This document shows, one piece after another, positions 9,939 to 20,207 of a stretch of 64,000 bases of DNA (positions are counted from its first letter, which is position 1; the number at the start of each line of letters is the position of its first letter). The notes beneath the pieces are model-generated. The model was not told where the DNA came from, ran no database searches, and worked only from the letters and a program-made list of their open reading frames with translations. The position numbers were made by a program, and so were the translations under genes. This stretch comes from Beijerinckia indica subsp. indica ATCC 9039. GTDB lineage: Bacteria > Pseudomonadota > Alphaproteobacteria > Rhizobiales > Beijerinckiaceae. The stretch lies in the NCBI RefSeq assembly GCF_000019845.1, contig NC_010581.1, positions 2,733,501-2,797,500 on the forward strand, given 5' to 3'.

Positions 9939-11009
9939 GTGACACAATCGAATCTTCGCCTCGTAGAAGGGACTTCCGTGGACAAGACCAAGGCGCTCGA
10001 TGCCGCCCTGTCGCAAATCGAACGGGCTTTTGGCAAGGGCTCGATCATGCGCCTCGGCAAGAGCCAGAAAGCGATCGAGATCGAGACCATCTCCACCGGT
10101 TCTCTTGGCCTTGACATCGCGCTTGGCGTCGGCGGCCTGCCGCGTGGCCGCGTCATTGAAATCTATGGGCCTGAATCTTCCGGCAAGACCACGCTGACCC
10201 TGCATGTCATCGCCGAAGCTCAGAAAAAGGGAGGCGTCTGCGCCTTCATCGACGCCGAACATGCGCTCGATCCGGTCTATGCCCGCAAGCTCGGCGTCAA
10301 TCTCGATGATCTGTTGATCTCGCAACCCGATACCGGCGAGCAGGCGCTCGAAATCACCGATACGCTGGTGCGCTCGGGGGCTGTCGATGTCCTCGTCATC
10401 GATTCCGTCGCCGCGCTCACACCGCGCGCCGAAATCGAGGGGGAAATGGGCGACAACCAGCCAGGCCTGCAGGCACGGCTGATGAGCCAGGCGCTCCGCA
10501 AGCTGACCGCCTCGATCTCGCGGTCGCAGACCATGGTCATTTTCATCAACCAGATCCGGATGAAAATTGGCGTCATGTATGGCAGCCCGGAAACAACGAC
10601 CGGCGGCAATGCCTTGAAATTCTATGCCTCCGTCCGGCTCGACATCCGCCGCATCGGCTCGATCAAGGACCGCGAGGATATTACCGGTAACCAGACGCGC
10701 GTGAAGGTCGTCAAGAACAAGGTCGCGCCACCGTTCAAACAGGTCGAATTCGACATCATGTATGGCGAGGGTGTGTCCAAGGTTGGCGAATTGGTCGATC
10801 TTGGCGTCAAGGCTGGTGTCGTCGAGAAATCCGGCGCTTGGTTTTCCTATGACAGCCAGCGGCTCGGCCAGGGCCGCGAGAACGCCAAAACCTTCCTGAA
10901 AAACAATCCGGAAGTCGCTGATAAAATCGAGATGACCATCAGGGAAAATTCGGGATTGATCGCGGACCGCATTCTCGATCAGGCCGAGCCCGAGGAAGAT
11001 GACGCCTGA
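9939..11009 (+). CDS. recA: RecA recombinase
   Basis: DNA strand-exchange ATPase for homologous recombination and the SOS co-protease. The Walker A motif GPESSGKT is at residues 77-84. [20 protein letters not shown] contains Walker B, and [12 protein letters not shown] lies in the L2 loop region. The acidic tail QAEPEEDDA is typical. At 356 residues the length is normal. The start is GTG at 9939 with AAGGA about 10 bases upstream. A second in-frame GTG at 9978 is possible. A candidate LexA box lies upstream. Confidence 0.99.
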   Translation: MTQSNLRLVEGTSVDKTKALDAALSQIERAFGKGSIMRLGKSQKAIEIETISTGSLGLDIALGVGGLPRGRVIEIYGPESSGKTTLTLHVIAEAQKKGGVCAFIDAEHALDPVYARKLGVNLDDLLISQPDTGEQALEITDTLVRSGAVDVLVIDSVAALTPRAEIEGEMGDNQPGLQARLMSQALRKLTASISRSQTMVIFINQIRMKIGVMYGSPETTTGGNALKFYASVRLDIRRIGSIKDREDITGNQTRVKVVKNKVAPPFKQVEFDIMYGEGVSKVGELVDLGVKAGVVEKSGAWFSYDSQRLGQGRENAKTFLKNNPEVADKIEMTIRENSGLIADRILDQAEPEEDDA

Positions 11010-11556
11010 GAGGCGTTCTTGGATTTCTCTCGCTTGGACTTCGTGAAACCGCGCCGCACACGAAAGCAAGAAATATTCTTGCAAAATCAGATGACTAGAG
11101 CATTTGCGTAATACGCTAAATCAGCAAAATGCTCTCTTTCTGCCACGCCCTGGCTTCCGGCTAGGCAAAATTGATGGGCGACGGAGAGGCTCGCGGCCTG
11201 ATGAGCGATCGAGAGCCTCACCGCGATCCTCCCATTGTCCTGTTTGCCCGGGCCCGCTAATAGCGCCTCGCACGCCCGGCCTATGGCCTGCTCTCTTTCG
11301 TAAAAACCGGCGTTGTCGAGGATCTCTCCCTCGATCAGGACTTCGCCGTTCGATCGAGGGCGTACGACTCCACTTTCCCCCACCCGACCATGCTGCCTGT
11401 CCAATGAGAGAGGTGGCAACGCCTCTTCTGTCACTCTTGCGCAGAAAGCGACCCCTTGACGCAGGCTCAGCGAGAGCTCATCCTCGCAACATAGCTTCAG
11501 CAGCCGTTCAGAACGTATTTCTCTCGCAACTTTCAGGGGTTTGTGGAGACGTTTCC
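11010..11556. other. Intergenic region after recA with a REP-like palindrome
   Basis: About 550 bases without a gene I can support. The frame of the downstream gene is open across it, but that extension lacks any protein-like character. A palindrome at 11096-11133 has arms AGAGCATTT and AAATGCTCT, a motif of the REP/RIME type often seen dispersed in Rhizobiales intergenic DNA. A smaller perfect hairpin, GCAAGAA and TTCTTGC, lies at about 11067-11083 and lacks a T tract. Confidence 0.4.
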
Positions 11557-12546
11557 ATGGGCATAATGCGAACTATTATCGTTTGCCTGGGGCTTGGTTT
11601 GGTTGCTCCTCACGCTTATTCCGCTGAATTCGCGACAGGTAATTATCTCCTTGGCTTTCGCGGTCCTCTTGCTGGCGTCGTGCCGCCGCAAGGCCTTTAT
11701 CTTGAAAACGACACTTATTCTTATTCCGCCAATATCAGCGGTGGCCGCGCGGTCGAGACGGGCGGAAGAATCATAGCCAATGTCACACAACAGACGACCC
11801 TTGATCTCCTGACTCCCATCTGGATTACGCCATGGGAATTTGCGGGCGGAAAGATCGGCGTCTCCGTAACAGTCCCCTTTGGTCGGCCCAACGTCACCGC
11901 AGGCGCGCTACTCTCAGCACCGAACCTTGGTATAGCCGTTGGCGGCGGTGTCGAAGAAGCCAACACCAGTCTTGGTGAAATCTTCCCGCAGATCTTCATT
12001 GGCTGGGAGAAGGACAATTTTCATTGGAGCTTCTATGTCGGAGGCTTTACGCCCACCGGCTACATACCCGGCGCAATCTCCAACGTGTCCTTGAATCGCC
12101 CCGGCATTGATACGACGCTTGCCGTGACCTATCTCGACGAAAAGCTGGGCTATGAGCTTTCGATCATCCCCGGCTTCACCTACAACTGGATCAATCCAGT
12201 CACAAACTATCGCAGCGGCAATGAATTTCATCTCGAATGGTCAGCGACGAAATTCATAACGAAAGACCTTTCGATCGGCCTCGTCGGCTACCATTATCAG
12301 CAGCTTACCCCAGATAGCGGATCCGGCAATCGAATTGGGCCTTTCCAGGGACGTGTCACCGCCTTGGGTGGAACTGTTGGTTACAATTTCGTTCTGGGCA
12401 CAACACCCATTTCCGCACGCACGAAAATCTATCGCGAATTGGATACGACCAATCGATTTCAAGGCACAGCGGCTTTTATAACCTTCTCCTTGCCACTCTG
12501 GATGCCACAGACAGCCGAAGCCGCCCCCGTGAAGGCCAAATATTAA
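11557..12546 (+). CDS. Outer-membrane protein of the MetA-pathway/SphA-like transporter family
   Basis: A secreted beta-barrel-like protein of 329 residues. MGIMRTIIVCLGLGLVAPHA, ending in an AYSA cleavage site, is a clear signal peptide. The rest is rich in alternating aromatic and hydrophobic strands (FHWSFYVGGFTPTGYIPGAI, FITKDLSIGLVGYHYQQLTP) and ends SLPLWMPQTAEAAPVKAKY. The pattern resembles Pfam Phenol_MetA_deg (COG4313), putative outer-membrane channels for aromatic compounds. The substrate is unknown. I chose the start at 11557 (GGAG about 9 bases upstream). ATG at 11566 is also possible. Confidence 0.7.
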   Translation: MGIMRTIIVCLGLGLVAPHAYSAEFATGNYLLGFRGPLAGVVPPQGLYLENDTYSYSANISGGRAVETGGRIIANVTQQTTLDLLTPIWITPWEFAGGKIGVSVTVPFGRPNVTAGALLSAPNLGIAVGGGVEEANTSLGEIFPQIFIGWEKDNFHWSFYVGGFTPTGYIPGAISNVSLNRPGIDTTLAVTYLDEKLGYELSIIPGFTYNWINPVTNYRSGNEFHLEWSATKFITKDLSIGLVGYHYQQLTPDSGSGNRIGPFQGRVTALGGTVGYNFVLGTTPISARTKIYRELDTTNRFQGTAAFITFSLPLWMPQTAEAAPVKAKY

Positions 12547-12810
12547 GCCGGCCGGCAATACTCGGACCGAAAAGGAATGTCGGCTTTTCGGTTCAAGACT
12601 GGAGCGGCGGCAATCGACGATTTCTTCGACAAGGCGTGGCGGAGCGAGGCCGCTCTTTGCGGCCCTTAGCATTGAAGACTTAAGACGGAAGAATGCCTCT
12701 TCGTCGTAACCCCTTGCTCTGTCCTTGCGAATGCTGTTGACCTATATGAGTTGCCCGTAGGAAATGATTCTTTCAAAGGGCCCCTCGGTCCGGAGCATGG
12801 TTTGAACGAG
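12547..12810. other. Intergenic region upstream of alaS
   Basis: 264 bases between the outer-membrane protein gene and alaS. No promoter, leader or terminator could be read with confidence. The TTG at 12751, in frame with alaS, is probably only an open extension. Confidence 0.3.
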
Positions 12811-15507
12811 ATGAACGGCGTCAATGAAATTCGCGCGGCTTTTCTGGATTTTTTCCGCAAGAACGGCCACGAAATCGTTCCTTCCTCGCCCCTGGTGCCG
12901 CGTAATGATCCAACCTTGATGTTCACCAATGCCGGCATGGTGCAGTTCAAGAATCTGTTCACCGGCGTTGAAAAGCGGCCCTATACGCGCGCCTCGACCG
13001 CACAGAAATGCGTGCGCGCCGGCGGCAAACATAATGATCTCGACAATGTTGGCTATACTGCGCGCCACCATACGTTTTTCGAGATGCTCGGCAATTTTTC
13101 CTTCGGCGATTATTTCAAGCCGCTCGCCATTGAGCTCGCCTGGAAATTGATCACTGAGGTGTTCGATCTGCCGAAAGATCGTCTCCTCGTCACAGTCTAT
13201 CATGACGATGATGAAGCCTATGATCTTTGGAAAAAGATCGCGGGCTTTCCCGATTCGAAGATCATCCGCATCGCAACCTCGGATAATTTCTGGGCCATGG
13301 GCGATACCGGCCCTTGCGGCCCCTGTTCGGAAATTTTCTACGACCAGGGCGAAAAGCTTTTCGGCGGGCCGCCCGGCAGCGCCGATGAAGATGGTGACCG
13401 CTTTCTGGAATTCTGGAATCTCGTCTTCATGCAATTCGAACAGCGCGGTCCGGGCGATCGGATCGCCTTGCCCAAGCCCTCGATCGATACAGGCATGGGG
13501 CTCGAACGGATCGCCGCTCTCCTGCAAGGCGTGACCTCGAATTACGATATCGATCTCATGCGGGCCTTGATCCTGGCCGTCGCTCAGGCCACCGGGGTCG
13601 ATCCCGATGGTCCGATGCGGGCAAGCCACAGGGTCATCGCCGATCATTTGCGCGCTTCATCCTTTTTGATCGCTGATGGCGTCTTGCCCTCGAACGAGGG
13701 CCGCGGCTATGTCCTGCGCCGCATCATGCGCCGCGCCATGCGACACGCCCAATTGCTCGGGGCACAAGAACCCCTGCTTTGGCGTCTGGTGCCAGCACTC
13801 ACCCGTGAAATGGGCCAGGCCTATCCCGAACTTCTGCGCGCCGAGGCCCTGATCGTCGAAACCTTGCGGCTGGAGGAAACCCGTTTCCGGGCGACACTCG
13901 CGCGCGGCCTCACCATACTCGAAGACGAGACCCGTCATCTCAGCGAGGGCGGCGTTCTATCCGGCGAGGTCGCGTTCAAGCTTTATGATACCTATGGCTT
14001 CCCGCTCGATCTGACGCAGGATGCCTTGCGCGCCAAAAGCCTTGGGGTCGATATGGAAGGTTTCGAAAAGGCAATGGCGCGCCAGCGTGCCGAGGCCCGC
14101 AAAGCCTGGAGCGGTTCTGGCGAGGCGGCCACCGATACCCATTGGTTTGCGCTTAGGGAACAACTGGGAGCAACGGATTTTCTCGGCTATGATACGGAAA
14201 AGGCCGAGGCCCTCATCCAGGCGATCCTGCAGGATGGCAAGGAGGTCCTTCGCCTTGAAGCCGGCCAGAGCGGCGCGATCGTCTTGAATCAGACGCCTTT
14301 TTATGGGGAATCCGGCGGCCAGGTGGGCGATACAGGTCTCATCATCGCGCCTGGCATGCGGTTCAAGGTCGAAAATACCCACAAGAAGCTTGGCGATCTG
14401 TTCATCCATGAAGGCATTGTCGAGGAAGGCGCGGTCGTGCCCGGTCTCGAGGTGCGCACGCTCGTCGATCATTCGCGCCGGACAGCCGTGCGCGCCAATC
14501 ATTCGGCCACCCATCTGCTGCACGAAGCTTTGCGGCAGGTGCTTGGTGATCATATCGCGCAAAAAGGCTCGCTCGTCGCGCCCGACCGGCTGCGTTTTGA
14601 CTTTTCGCATCCAAAGCCGGTCACACCGGAAGAATGGACACAGATCGAAGACATCGCCAATAGTGTCATTCTCGAAAACGCACCCGTCACCACCAAACTG
14701 ATGAGCATCGAGGATGCCATGGGTTCTGGGGCGCGGGCCTTGTTCGGCGAGAAATATGGCGACGAAGTCCGCGTCGTCTCCATGGGTTATGACGAAGATA
14801 AGGCAGATGATTCGACGGACGGGCGCATCGCTCCCCCCTTCTCGGTCGAGCTTTGTGGCGGCACCCATGTGGCACGAACCGGCGATATCGGCCTTCTCAC
14901 GATCATTTCGGAAAGCGCCGTCGCCGCCGGCGTGCGCCGGATCGAGGCCAAGACGGGCAGTTCCGCGCGGCATCATCTCAATACCCAGGCTAGCCTTCTG
15001 CATTCCCTCGCGGCACAGCTCAAGAGCCCTGAAGACGAAGCGAGCAAACGCCTATCCGCACTCATCGAGGAGCGCCGCAAACTCGATCGGGAATTAAGCG
15101 AGGCGCGGAAAAAGCTCGCCATGGGTGGCGGGAGTAGCAACGGAGCGGATTCCCCTCTGCGGGAAATCGGCGGCATCAAATTTTTCCGCCGCGCGGTCAC
15201 TGGCGTGGAGATGAAGGATCTGAAATCCCTCGCCGATGAAGCGAAACAGACGATCGGTTCCGGAATCGTCGCTATTGTTGGCGTCGGGTCGGATAACAAG
15301 GCGAGCGTCGTTGTGGGCGTCACCGATGATCTGATTGATCGTTTCGACGCCGTTGCGCTCGTGCGTCTCGCCGCTGGCAAACTCGGCGGCAAGGGTGGCG
15401 GCGGCCGCAAGGATCTGGCGCAAGCCGGCGGTCCGGATGGTGAAGCCGCGGAGGCAGCTCTCACCGCGATCGAGGAAAGTCTGGGCTCCTCTCTGCCCAC
15501 GCCTTGA
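12811..15507 (+). CDS. alaS: Alanyl-tRNA synthetase (AlaRS)
   Basis: Class II aminoacyl-tRNA synthetase that charges tRNA-Ala and edits mischarged Ser and Gly. The catalytic core starts [20 protein letters not shown], with [20 protein letters not shown] (motif 1 region). The editing domain has the zinc-binding HxxxH in [12 protein letters not shown] and the downstream [15 protein letters not shown]-terminal C-Ala domain ends with a Gly-rich stretch. At 898 residues it is slightly longer than E. coli (876). The start at 12811 fits family N-termini; a poor GAACGAG ribosome binding site precedes it. Confidence 0.98.
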   Translation: MNGVNEIRAAFLDFFRKNGHEIVPSSPLVPRNDPTLMFTNAGMVQFKNLFTGVEKRPYTRASTAQKCVRAGGKHNDLDNVGYTARHHTFFEMLGNFSFGDYFKPLAIELAWKLITEVFDLPKDRLLVTVYHDDDEAYDLWKKIAGFPDSKIIRIATSDNFWAMGDTGPCGPCSEIFYDQGEKLFGGPPGSADEDGDRFLEFWNLVFMQFEQRGPGDRIALPKPSIDTGMGLERIAALLQGVTSNYDIDLMRALILAVAQATGVDPDGPMRASHRVIADHLRASSFLIADGVLPSNEGRGYVLRRIMRRAMRHAQLLGAQEPLLWRLVPALTREMGQAYPELLRAEALIVETLRLEETRFRATLARGLTILEDETRHLSEGGVLSGEVAFKLYDTYGFPLDLTQDALRAKSLGVDMEGFEKAMARQRAEARKAWSGSGEAATDTHWFALREQLGATDFLGYDTEKAEALIQAILQDGKEVLRLEAGQSGAIVLNQTPFYGESGGQVGDTGLIIAPGMRFKVENTHKKLGDLFIHEGIVEEGAVVPGLEVRTLVDHSRRTAVRANHSATHLLHEALRQVLGDHIAQKGSLVAPDRLRFDFSHPKPVTPEEWTQIEDIANSVILENAPVTTKLMSIEDAMGSGARALFGEKYGDEVRVVSMGYDEDKADDSTDGRIAPPFSVELCGGTHVARTGDIGLLTIISESAVAAGVRRIEAKTGSSARHHLNTQASLLHSLAAQLKSPEDEASKRLSALIEERRKLDRELSEARKKLAMGGGSSNGADSPLREIGGIKFFRRAVTGVEMKDLKSLADEAKQTIGSGIVAIVGVGSDNKASVVVGVTDDLIDRFDAVALVRLAAGKLGGKGGGGRKDLAQAGGPDGEAAEAALTAIEESLGSSLPTP

Positions 15508-15693
15508 GCCACGCCTGCATAGAGCCCACCTGCATCGACGGCCGCATCCAAAAAAGCGAATCAAAGTGAAACTTTTGATCTTGCGATAGATTTTATAAAT
15601 GGCGCCGGATCGGTGATAAAAACTTTGCCGTCCCTTGGAACCAGAGCAGCGGAAAGAAGGTTAAGGCTTAGTAAAAAATAGCTGAGGGTGACT

Positions 15694-15873
15694 ATGAATT
15701 TTGGAAACCTTCTCTATTGGGCCTTGGCCTTTTTGCTGATCGCGATCATCGCAGGGTTTCTAGGCTTTGGTGGTGTGGCAGGGACAGCCATGGAAGGTGC
15801 ACGTCTCCTTTTTTGGGGTGCTCTGATTCTTCTGCTGATCTCCCTCATCCTGGGCTTGATTCGACGGTCCTAA
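15694..15873 (+). CDS. DUF1328 family small membrane protein
   Basis: A 59-residue protein that is almost entirely two transmembrane helices: LLYWALAFLLIAIIAGFLGF and LLFWGALILLLISLILGLIR, joined by a Gly/Ala loop (GGVAGTAMEGA). This is the DUF1328 pattern, a family of short inner-membrane proteins of unknown function, often stress-linked. GAGGG lies about 5 bases before the ATG at 15694. An in-frame GTG at 15688 is less likely. Confidence 0.85.
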   Translation: MNFGNLLYWALAFLLIAIIAGFLGFGGVAGTAMEGARLLFWGALILLLISLILGLIRRS

Positions 15874-16179
15874 TCGTCAGCCTTCGACCGGGTTCCGATC
15901 GAAGGTAAAACTGTGTTTGGATAGAATTCGGATGGGTTTATCCAAAATAGTGCATCCCATAAGTCAAACATGAAAGATTTGTTTCAAATTGGGATGAACA
16001 CACTGAAATGTAGGACGAATCCTATTCTCGCTTTAGGCAAGAGAGATTGCTGTGATCTCACTATTTGTATTTCAGATTGACCCTAATCTATGCCTATTGA
16101 ATGAATAGTTTTCGTTGAGTTCTCGCTTGGTCTTGTTATCTTTTTAGTGCTTCTGCCCATTTGGCCCATGGAGGAATTG
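15874..16179. other. Intergenic region before the phasin gene
   Basis: About 306 bases of relatively AT-rich sequence. It ends in a good GGAGG ribosome binding site at 16170-16174 for the phasin gene. It presumably holds the phasin promoter. No clear operator was recognised. Confidence 0.35.
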
Positions 16180-16584
16180 ATGCCCCAAGATCCCAAATCG
16201 ACCCCCCTGACTTCTGGTATCGATGTGGCGCTCAACAGCTTGAGCAGCACGACCAAAAACTTTCAGACCCTGGCCACTGAAATCACCCAAATGTCGAAGC
16301 AGTCCTTCGAGCATGCTACGCAGACCTTTGAAAAGTTGCGCAATGCGCACAGCCTGGATGAAGTCGTCGCGATTCAGACCGGTTATGTGAAGGAAGTTTT
16401 CGAGGAAGCTGCGGCGCGGACGAAGCGGCTCGGCGAACTCGTTTCGACCTTCCCCAACGAGCTCACGAAATCCTATCAGGACGCCTTGCAGCAGTCTCTC
16501 AACACTGCGGCGCAGGCCACGGATACGGTTGTAAAAACAACCGCCTCCAATGTGGAACGCCTGGCGGATATCGTGAATAAATAA
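16180..16584 (+). CDS. Phasin family protein
   Basis: A 134-residue amphipathic helical protein of the phasin type, which coats polyhydroxyalkanoate granules. The sequence is helix-rich with repeated aliphatic and aromatic residues on one face (SSTTKNFQTLATEITQMSKQ, then FEHATQTFEKLRNAHSLDEV, AIQTGYVKEVFEEAAARTKR). The C-terminal segment is also helical. The start at 16180 (MPQDPKS) has GGAGG 5 bases upstream; the frame is open to 16147. A DUF3141 PhaC-like gene lies elsewhere in the window, but the two are not adjacent. Confidence 0.75.
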   Translation: MPQDPKSTPLTSGIDVALNSLSSTTKNFQTLATEITQMSKQSFEHATQTFEKLRNAHSLDEVVAIQTGYVKEVFEEAAARTKRLGELVSTFPNELTKSYQDALQQSLNTAAQATDTVVKTTASNVERLADIVNK

Positions 16585-16794
16585 TTCTTCTGCGGGCTCT
16601 CGCGCACCCATTGATTGGGCTGGGCCCCTTGCCCGAAAAATTCACACCTTTTCGGCGAGGTGGCTCGCCCGCAAGATCATGCATTGATATAGAAGCAGAG
16701 AAAGTTTCCACTTGGCACGATCACTTGCACGAGCGGGAATTTCCTCTCGAATATATAACCATGAATTTTTCGATCACGATAATTAAGGCTGAGC

Positions 16795-17310
16795 GTGACG
16801 CGTTTATTGATTCTCCGTCATGCTGAGGCGGCTTCGACATCGACATCTGATCTCGACCGCCCCCTGACCCGGCATGGCCGGCATGATGCGAACCGCATTG
16901 GTGTTTTTCTTCGCACACATCATTGGATTCCGCGGAAGGCCTATGTTTCGACGGCTATGCGGGCACGGGAAACTTTTTCCGAGCTTTGCACCCAACTCCA
17001 CGCCCCTCCCAAGGTTTCTTACGAACCCACCCTCTACAATGCCTCCCTCAATAAGCTGGAGGCGCTACTACGGACGATTCCGGCCGATCTCGATTGCGTC
17101 CTGCTGATCGGTCATAATCCGAGTATCGCGGAACTCGCCAGGGCCTTGGCCACGGATGGGCCCGGGGTGGATCTTGCCCATCTGCGCCGGGGTTTTCCTC
17201 CGGCCGCTTTGGCGGTCATCGAATTCGATTCGCCTTTCGGTTCATCCGGCGCCATGGAAAAAGGCCATCTCGTCCGTTTCATTATGCCGGACTTGCTTCC
17301 TAAGGCATGA
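16795..17310 (+). CDS. SixA-like histidine phosphatase
   Basis: A short member of the histidine phosphatase superfamily (RHG type), 171 residues. The RHA motif in LLILRHAEAAS near residue 8 carries the phospho-accepting histidine. The second catalytic histidine lies in LLIGHNPSIAELA. The DRPLTRHGRHDAN segment is the typical phosphate-pocket region. The SixA group dephosphorylates phosphohistidine, but the substrate here is unknown. The start is GTG at 16795. It precedes an unknown gene and the ycjX-ycjF pair on the same strand. Confidence 0.75.
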   Translation: MTRLLILRHAEAASTSTSDLDRPLTRHGRHDANRIGVFLRTHHWIPRKAYVSTAMRARETFSELCTQLHAPPKVSYEPTLYNASLNKLEALLRTIPADLDCVLLIGHNPSIAELARALATDGPGVDLAHLRRGFPPAALAVIEFDSPFGSSGAMEKGHLVRFIMPDLLPKA

Positions 17311-17450
17311 AACGCTTCCTATATTCCTGTCACGAAGCAGGTTTCTAAACCTCCTGTTGAAATTTGGCTGGTACTCTGGGCCACGGAAACGCGAGATAGT
17401 CCAACAGGCTTCCTCTATGACCCTTGGACACACCAAGAGGATTGCGGGAC

Positions 17451-18602
17451 GTGATTGATCTTCTTGCCTTCGCTTATGGCCTATCGATCCGTTTGGCCCT
17501 TGCCAGCCTCGCCACCGAGCCTGGCCCAGCCACCTTATCCGTTGAACCGGAACTGACGGCTTCGCTGGCCTATTTTATCCCCAAGGAAAGAAGCGTCGCC
17601 AACTGGCGTCTCGAAGCGGCCTGGCATCTTGCCCCGACCGATTCCGCCGCCAAAATGTTCACCGCCGAGAAACTGTCTCCTCCCCGTTGCGTCAAACTGA
17701 ACAATTATTGGTGCATCAAACATGCGGGTTGGAACGGCACACTCGGCATGGACCGGGAAAACCATGTCGCTTTCGCCTCGGTGCTCGAAGGCGCAACCGT
17801 CGCCGCTCTTCTCCTGAAACGCTATTATGTCGATTATCACCGGCGCACGGGACGCGCCATCGTCAGTCGCTGGGCCCCTTCTCCCTGTGCCTCCACCGCC
17901 TATCCCGTGCCGAGATCTTACCAAGTCCCTCCGACCACGACCGCCAATCTGCCTCAGACTGTTTCGACATTTCCGCCACGCGGCAGCCTGACGGCACATC
18001 CCACAACCCGAATCGGAACTCAGGTTCGAAGCCGCAATCTCCATGTCGCCGGCCGGTTTGCACATTCAAAAGGTCGGCCCAAACATCATTATAATCTCGA
18101 AATGATGCATGCCCCGGAAATCGCCGTGGGCATGGGTGAGGATTCTCTCTCGAATTCGTACAGAACCACAATCAAGACATCGATCAAGACGTCAGTCATG
18201 ACGACCTCCGTGACAACGGCGTCGACAACCACCATGACGTCGCCGACGACGACCCCCTTCCCATCGTCCGCCAGTCTCGACTCTTTGCTCTCCCCTTCCC
18301 TGCCGATGACGAGTTGTTTCGACGATCCGCAAAGGCTCGAACGCTACGCCCAGCGTGCCAGTCAAGGCGTCGCGGCCAATCCCGACACCGACCTGCATCT
18401 CTTCGAGGCGAATGGAACACCCACCCCGAATCTTGCTCGCGTCCTCGCCAATATGGCTCAAGTCGAAATTGGTCCCCTCGATGTCCGCTCCGAACTCATC
18501 GAAGCCGCTATCGAACGGGCTCGGCGCCAATGGGGGAGCGCGACACCCGTCCCGGACATGAGTGCGGCAGCCGCGCCGTCCCCAAGGGAGACCATTCGTT
18601 GA
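17451..18602 (+). CDS. Hypothetical protein with a Thr/Ser-rich linker, upstream of ycjX
   Basis: A protein of about 383 residues with no recognised family. The N-terminal 140 residues look like a folded domain that includes a conserved-looking segment with cysteines (LSPPRCVKLNNYWCIKHAGW). The centre (about residues 140-270) is low-complexity and rich in Pro, Ser, Thr and Arg, with repeats of KTS/TTS/TTT. The C-terminal 100 residues are again ordered (DDPQRLERYAQRASQGVAAN, VEIGPLDVRSELIEAAIERA). The frame opens at TTG 17424; I prefer GTG at 17451. The domain order suggests an envelope or linker role, but function is unknown. It lies between a SixA-like phosphatase and ycjX. Confidence 0.6.
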   Translation: MIDLLAFAYGLSIRLALASLATEPGPATLSVEPELTASLAYFIPKERSVANWRLEAAWHLAPTDSAAKMFTAEKLSPPRCVKLNNYWCIKHAGWNGTLGMDRENHVAFASVLEGATVAALLLKRYYVDYHRRTGRAIVSRWAPSPCASTAYPVPRSYQVPPTTTANLPQTVSTFPPRGSLTAHPTTRIGTQVRSRNLHVAGRFAHSKGRPKHHYNLEMMHAPEIAVGMGEDSLSNSYRTTIKTSIKTSVMTTSVTTASTTTMTSPTTTPFPSSASLDSLLSPSLPMTSCFDDPQRLERYAQRASQGVAANPDTDLHLFEANGTPTPNLARVLANMAQVEIGPLDVRSELIEAAIERARRQWGSATPVPDMSAAAAPSPRETIR

Positions 18603-18725
18603 AAAGCACTGAAAATAGGTGCCCACTTTTGGTTTGATGCTCTCGGCATTTCATGGTCCAGTCGGTACCTACGCACTTTTCTTCCACCCAATCCTCTCCT
18701 GTCGAGCCAGCCGGATCCCTTCATC

Positions 18726-20207
18726 GTGTCGCTTTTTTCCGATTTGTTCTTCGAGGCGCGGATCATCGCCCAAAGCCTCGGCGATTACGTCTCCGGCCCT
18801 CATCTCAGACTTGGTGTCACAGGCCTCTCGCGGGCCGGCAAGACCGTTTTCATCACCGCCCTCATCGACCATTTGACCAAGGCGGCACGCCCGAGCCTGC
18901 GGCGCGGCAAAAATCCCTTGCCGGTTTTTCGTGTCCAGGCCGAGGGGCGCCTGACGCGCGGTCAGCTCGAGCCGCAGCCAGATGATGCCGTGCCGCGCTT
19001 TTCCTATGAAAATCACCTGGCGGCCTTGCACGGGCCTGGCGGCGACACGGACGCCCGCCATTGGCCCGAATCGACGACACAAATTTCCGAATTGCGCCTG
19101 AAACTCGAATTCGAGCGACCCAACGGCCAAACGAAAGCGCTGACCATCGATATCGTCGACTATCCGGGTGAATGGTTGCTCGACCTGCCCTTGCTTGACA
19201 AAGGCTTCGCGCAATGGTCGCGTGAAACCCTGGAGGCGTCATCAGCCAAGGCCCGCGCCCCCCTGGCCGAGGAATGGCGCCGTTTCGTCGATGCCATCGA
19301 TCCGAAGATGGATATGGGCGAGGAAACAGCGCGCAGGGCAGCCGCCCTCTTCACCGCCTATCTGCGGGCCTGCCGCGCGGAAATCTATGCCTTCTCGGTT
19401 CTGCCGCCAGGTCGTTTTCTAATGCCGGGCGATCTCGCTGGCTCGCCCGCCCTCACTTTTTCACCCCTCGTTTTGGAAGAAGGCGTCTCCTACCCTTCCC
19501 ACAGCCTCGCCGGCATGATGGAGCGTCGTTTCGAAGCCTATAAAACCCATATCGTAAAGCCGTTTTTCCGTGATCATTTTGTCCGGCTCGATCGGCAGAT
19601 CGTGCTCGTCGATGCATTGTCAGCGCTGAACGCCGGCCCCGCCGCAGTGCGTGATCTCGAAAATGCGTTGAGCGATATTCTCGTCGCCTTTCGCGTCGGC
19701 CAGGGCAATCTTCTGACCAATCTGTTCCGGCCCAAGATCGACAAAATTCTCTTCGCCGCCACCAAGGCTGATCATCTCCACCACACGAGCCATGATCGCC
19801 TGGAGGCCATTTTGCGTTTTCTGACCGCGCGCGCCATTTCCCGCGCCGAGGCTGTCGGCACCAGCATCGATGTTATCGCTATGGCGGCTGTGCGCGCCAC
19901 GCGTGAAGCCATGGTCTCTGGCGAGGGTGGTTCGGATCTCGAAGCGGTGATTGGTGTTCCCTTGACGGGAGAAAATATCGACGGCGAAATTTTCGATGGC
20001 CACGCCGAAGCCGCGATCTTTCCCGGCGACCTTCCGAGCGATCCGAAACTGATCTTCCAAGCCGGAGCACAGACTTATTCCGATTATCGCTTCGTACGGT
20101 TCCGGCCACCGATCGCCCATCGCAATCCCGAGGGCGTAGTGCTTCCCCTGCCCCATATCCGGCTCGACCGCGCTTTCGAATTTCTCCTCGGCGATAGATT
20201 GATCTGA
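18726..20207 (+). CDS. ycjX: YcjX-like P-loop NTPase (DUF463)
   Basis: A 493-residue P-loop protein of the YcjX/DUF463 family, which in gammaproteobacteria is a stress-inducible GTPase-like protein. The Walker A motif is visible as GLSRAGKT in LRLGVTGLSRAGKTVFITAL near residue 40. TIDIVDYPGEWLLDLPLLDK looks like the switch II region. The C-terminal half has KADHLHHTSHDRLEAILRFL. It starts at GTG 18726 and ends overlapping ycjF by one base. Its cellular role is not established. Confidence 0.85.
   Translation: MSLFSDLFFEARIIAQSLGDYVSGPHLRLGVTGLSRAGKTVFITALIDHLTKAARPSLRRGKNPLPVFRVQAEGRLTRGQLEPQPDDAVPRFSYENHLAALHGPGGDTDARHWPESTTQISELRLKLEFERPNGQTKALTIDIVDYPGEWLLDLPLLDKGFAQWSRETLEASSAKARAPLAEEWRRFVDAIDPKMDMGEETARRAAALFTAYLRACRAEIYAFSVLPPGRFLMPGDLAGSPALTFSPLVLEEGVSYPSHSLAGMMERRFEAYKTHIVKPFFRDHFVRLDRQIVLVDALSALNAGPAAVRDLENALSDILVAFRVGQGNLLTNLFRPKIDKILFAATKADHLHHTSHDRLEAILRFLTARAISRAEAVGTSIDVIAMAAVRATREAMVSGEGGSDLEAVIGVPLTGENIDGEIFDGHAEAAIFPGDLPSDPKLIFQAGAQTYSDYRFVRFRPPIAHRNPEGVVLPLPHIRLDRAFEFLLGDRLI

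Noticed and set aside
11067..11083. Hairpin GCAAGAA/TTCTTGC as recA terminator
   Set aside because: No T tract follows in the direction of recA transcription, so terminator function is not supported.
9876..11084. 402-residue ORF antisense to recA
   Set aside because: It is the complement of recA and its frame is held open by recA codon usage; the product has no family features.
11087..11434. 115-residue minus-strand ORF after recA
   Set aside because: No recognisable motif, and it overlaps the REP-like palindrome.
11104..11556. N-terminal extension of the outer-membrane protein gene
   Set aside because: The signal peptide begins at 11557; the upstream extension has low-complexity, non-protein-like composition and includes a REP-like palindrome.
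13957..15003. 348-residue ORF antisense to alaS
   Set aside because: Shadow of alaS without motifs.
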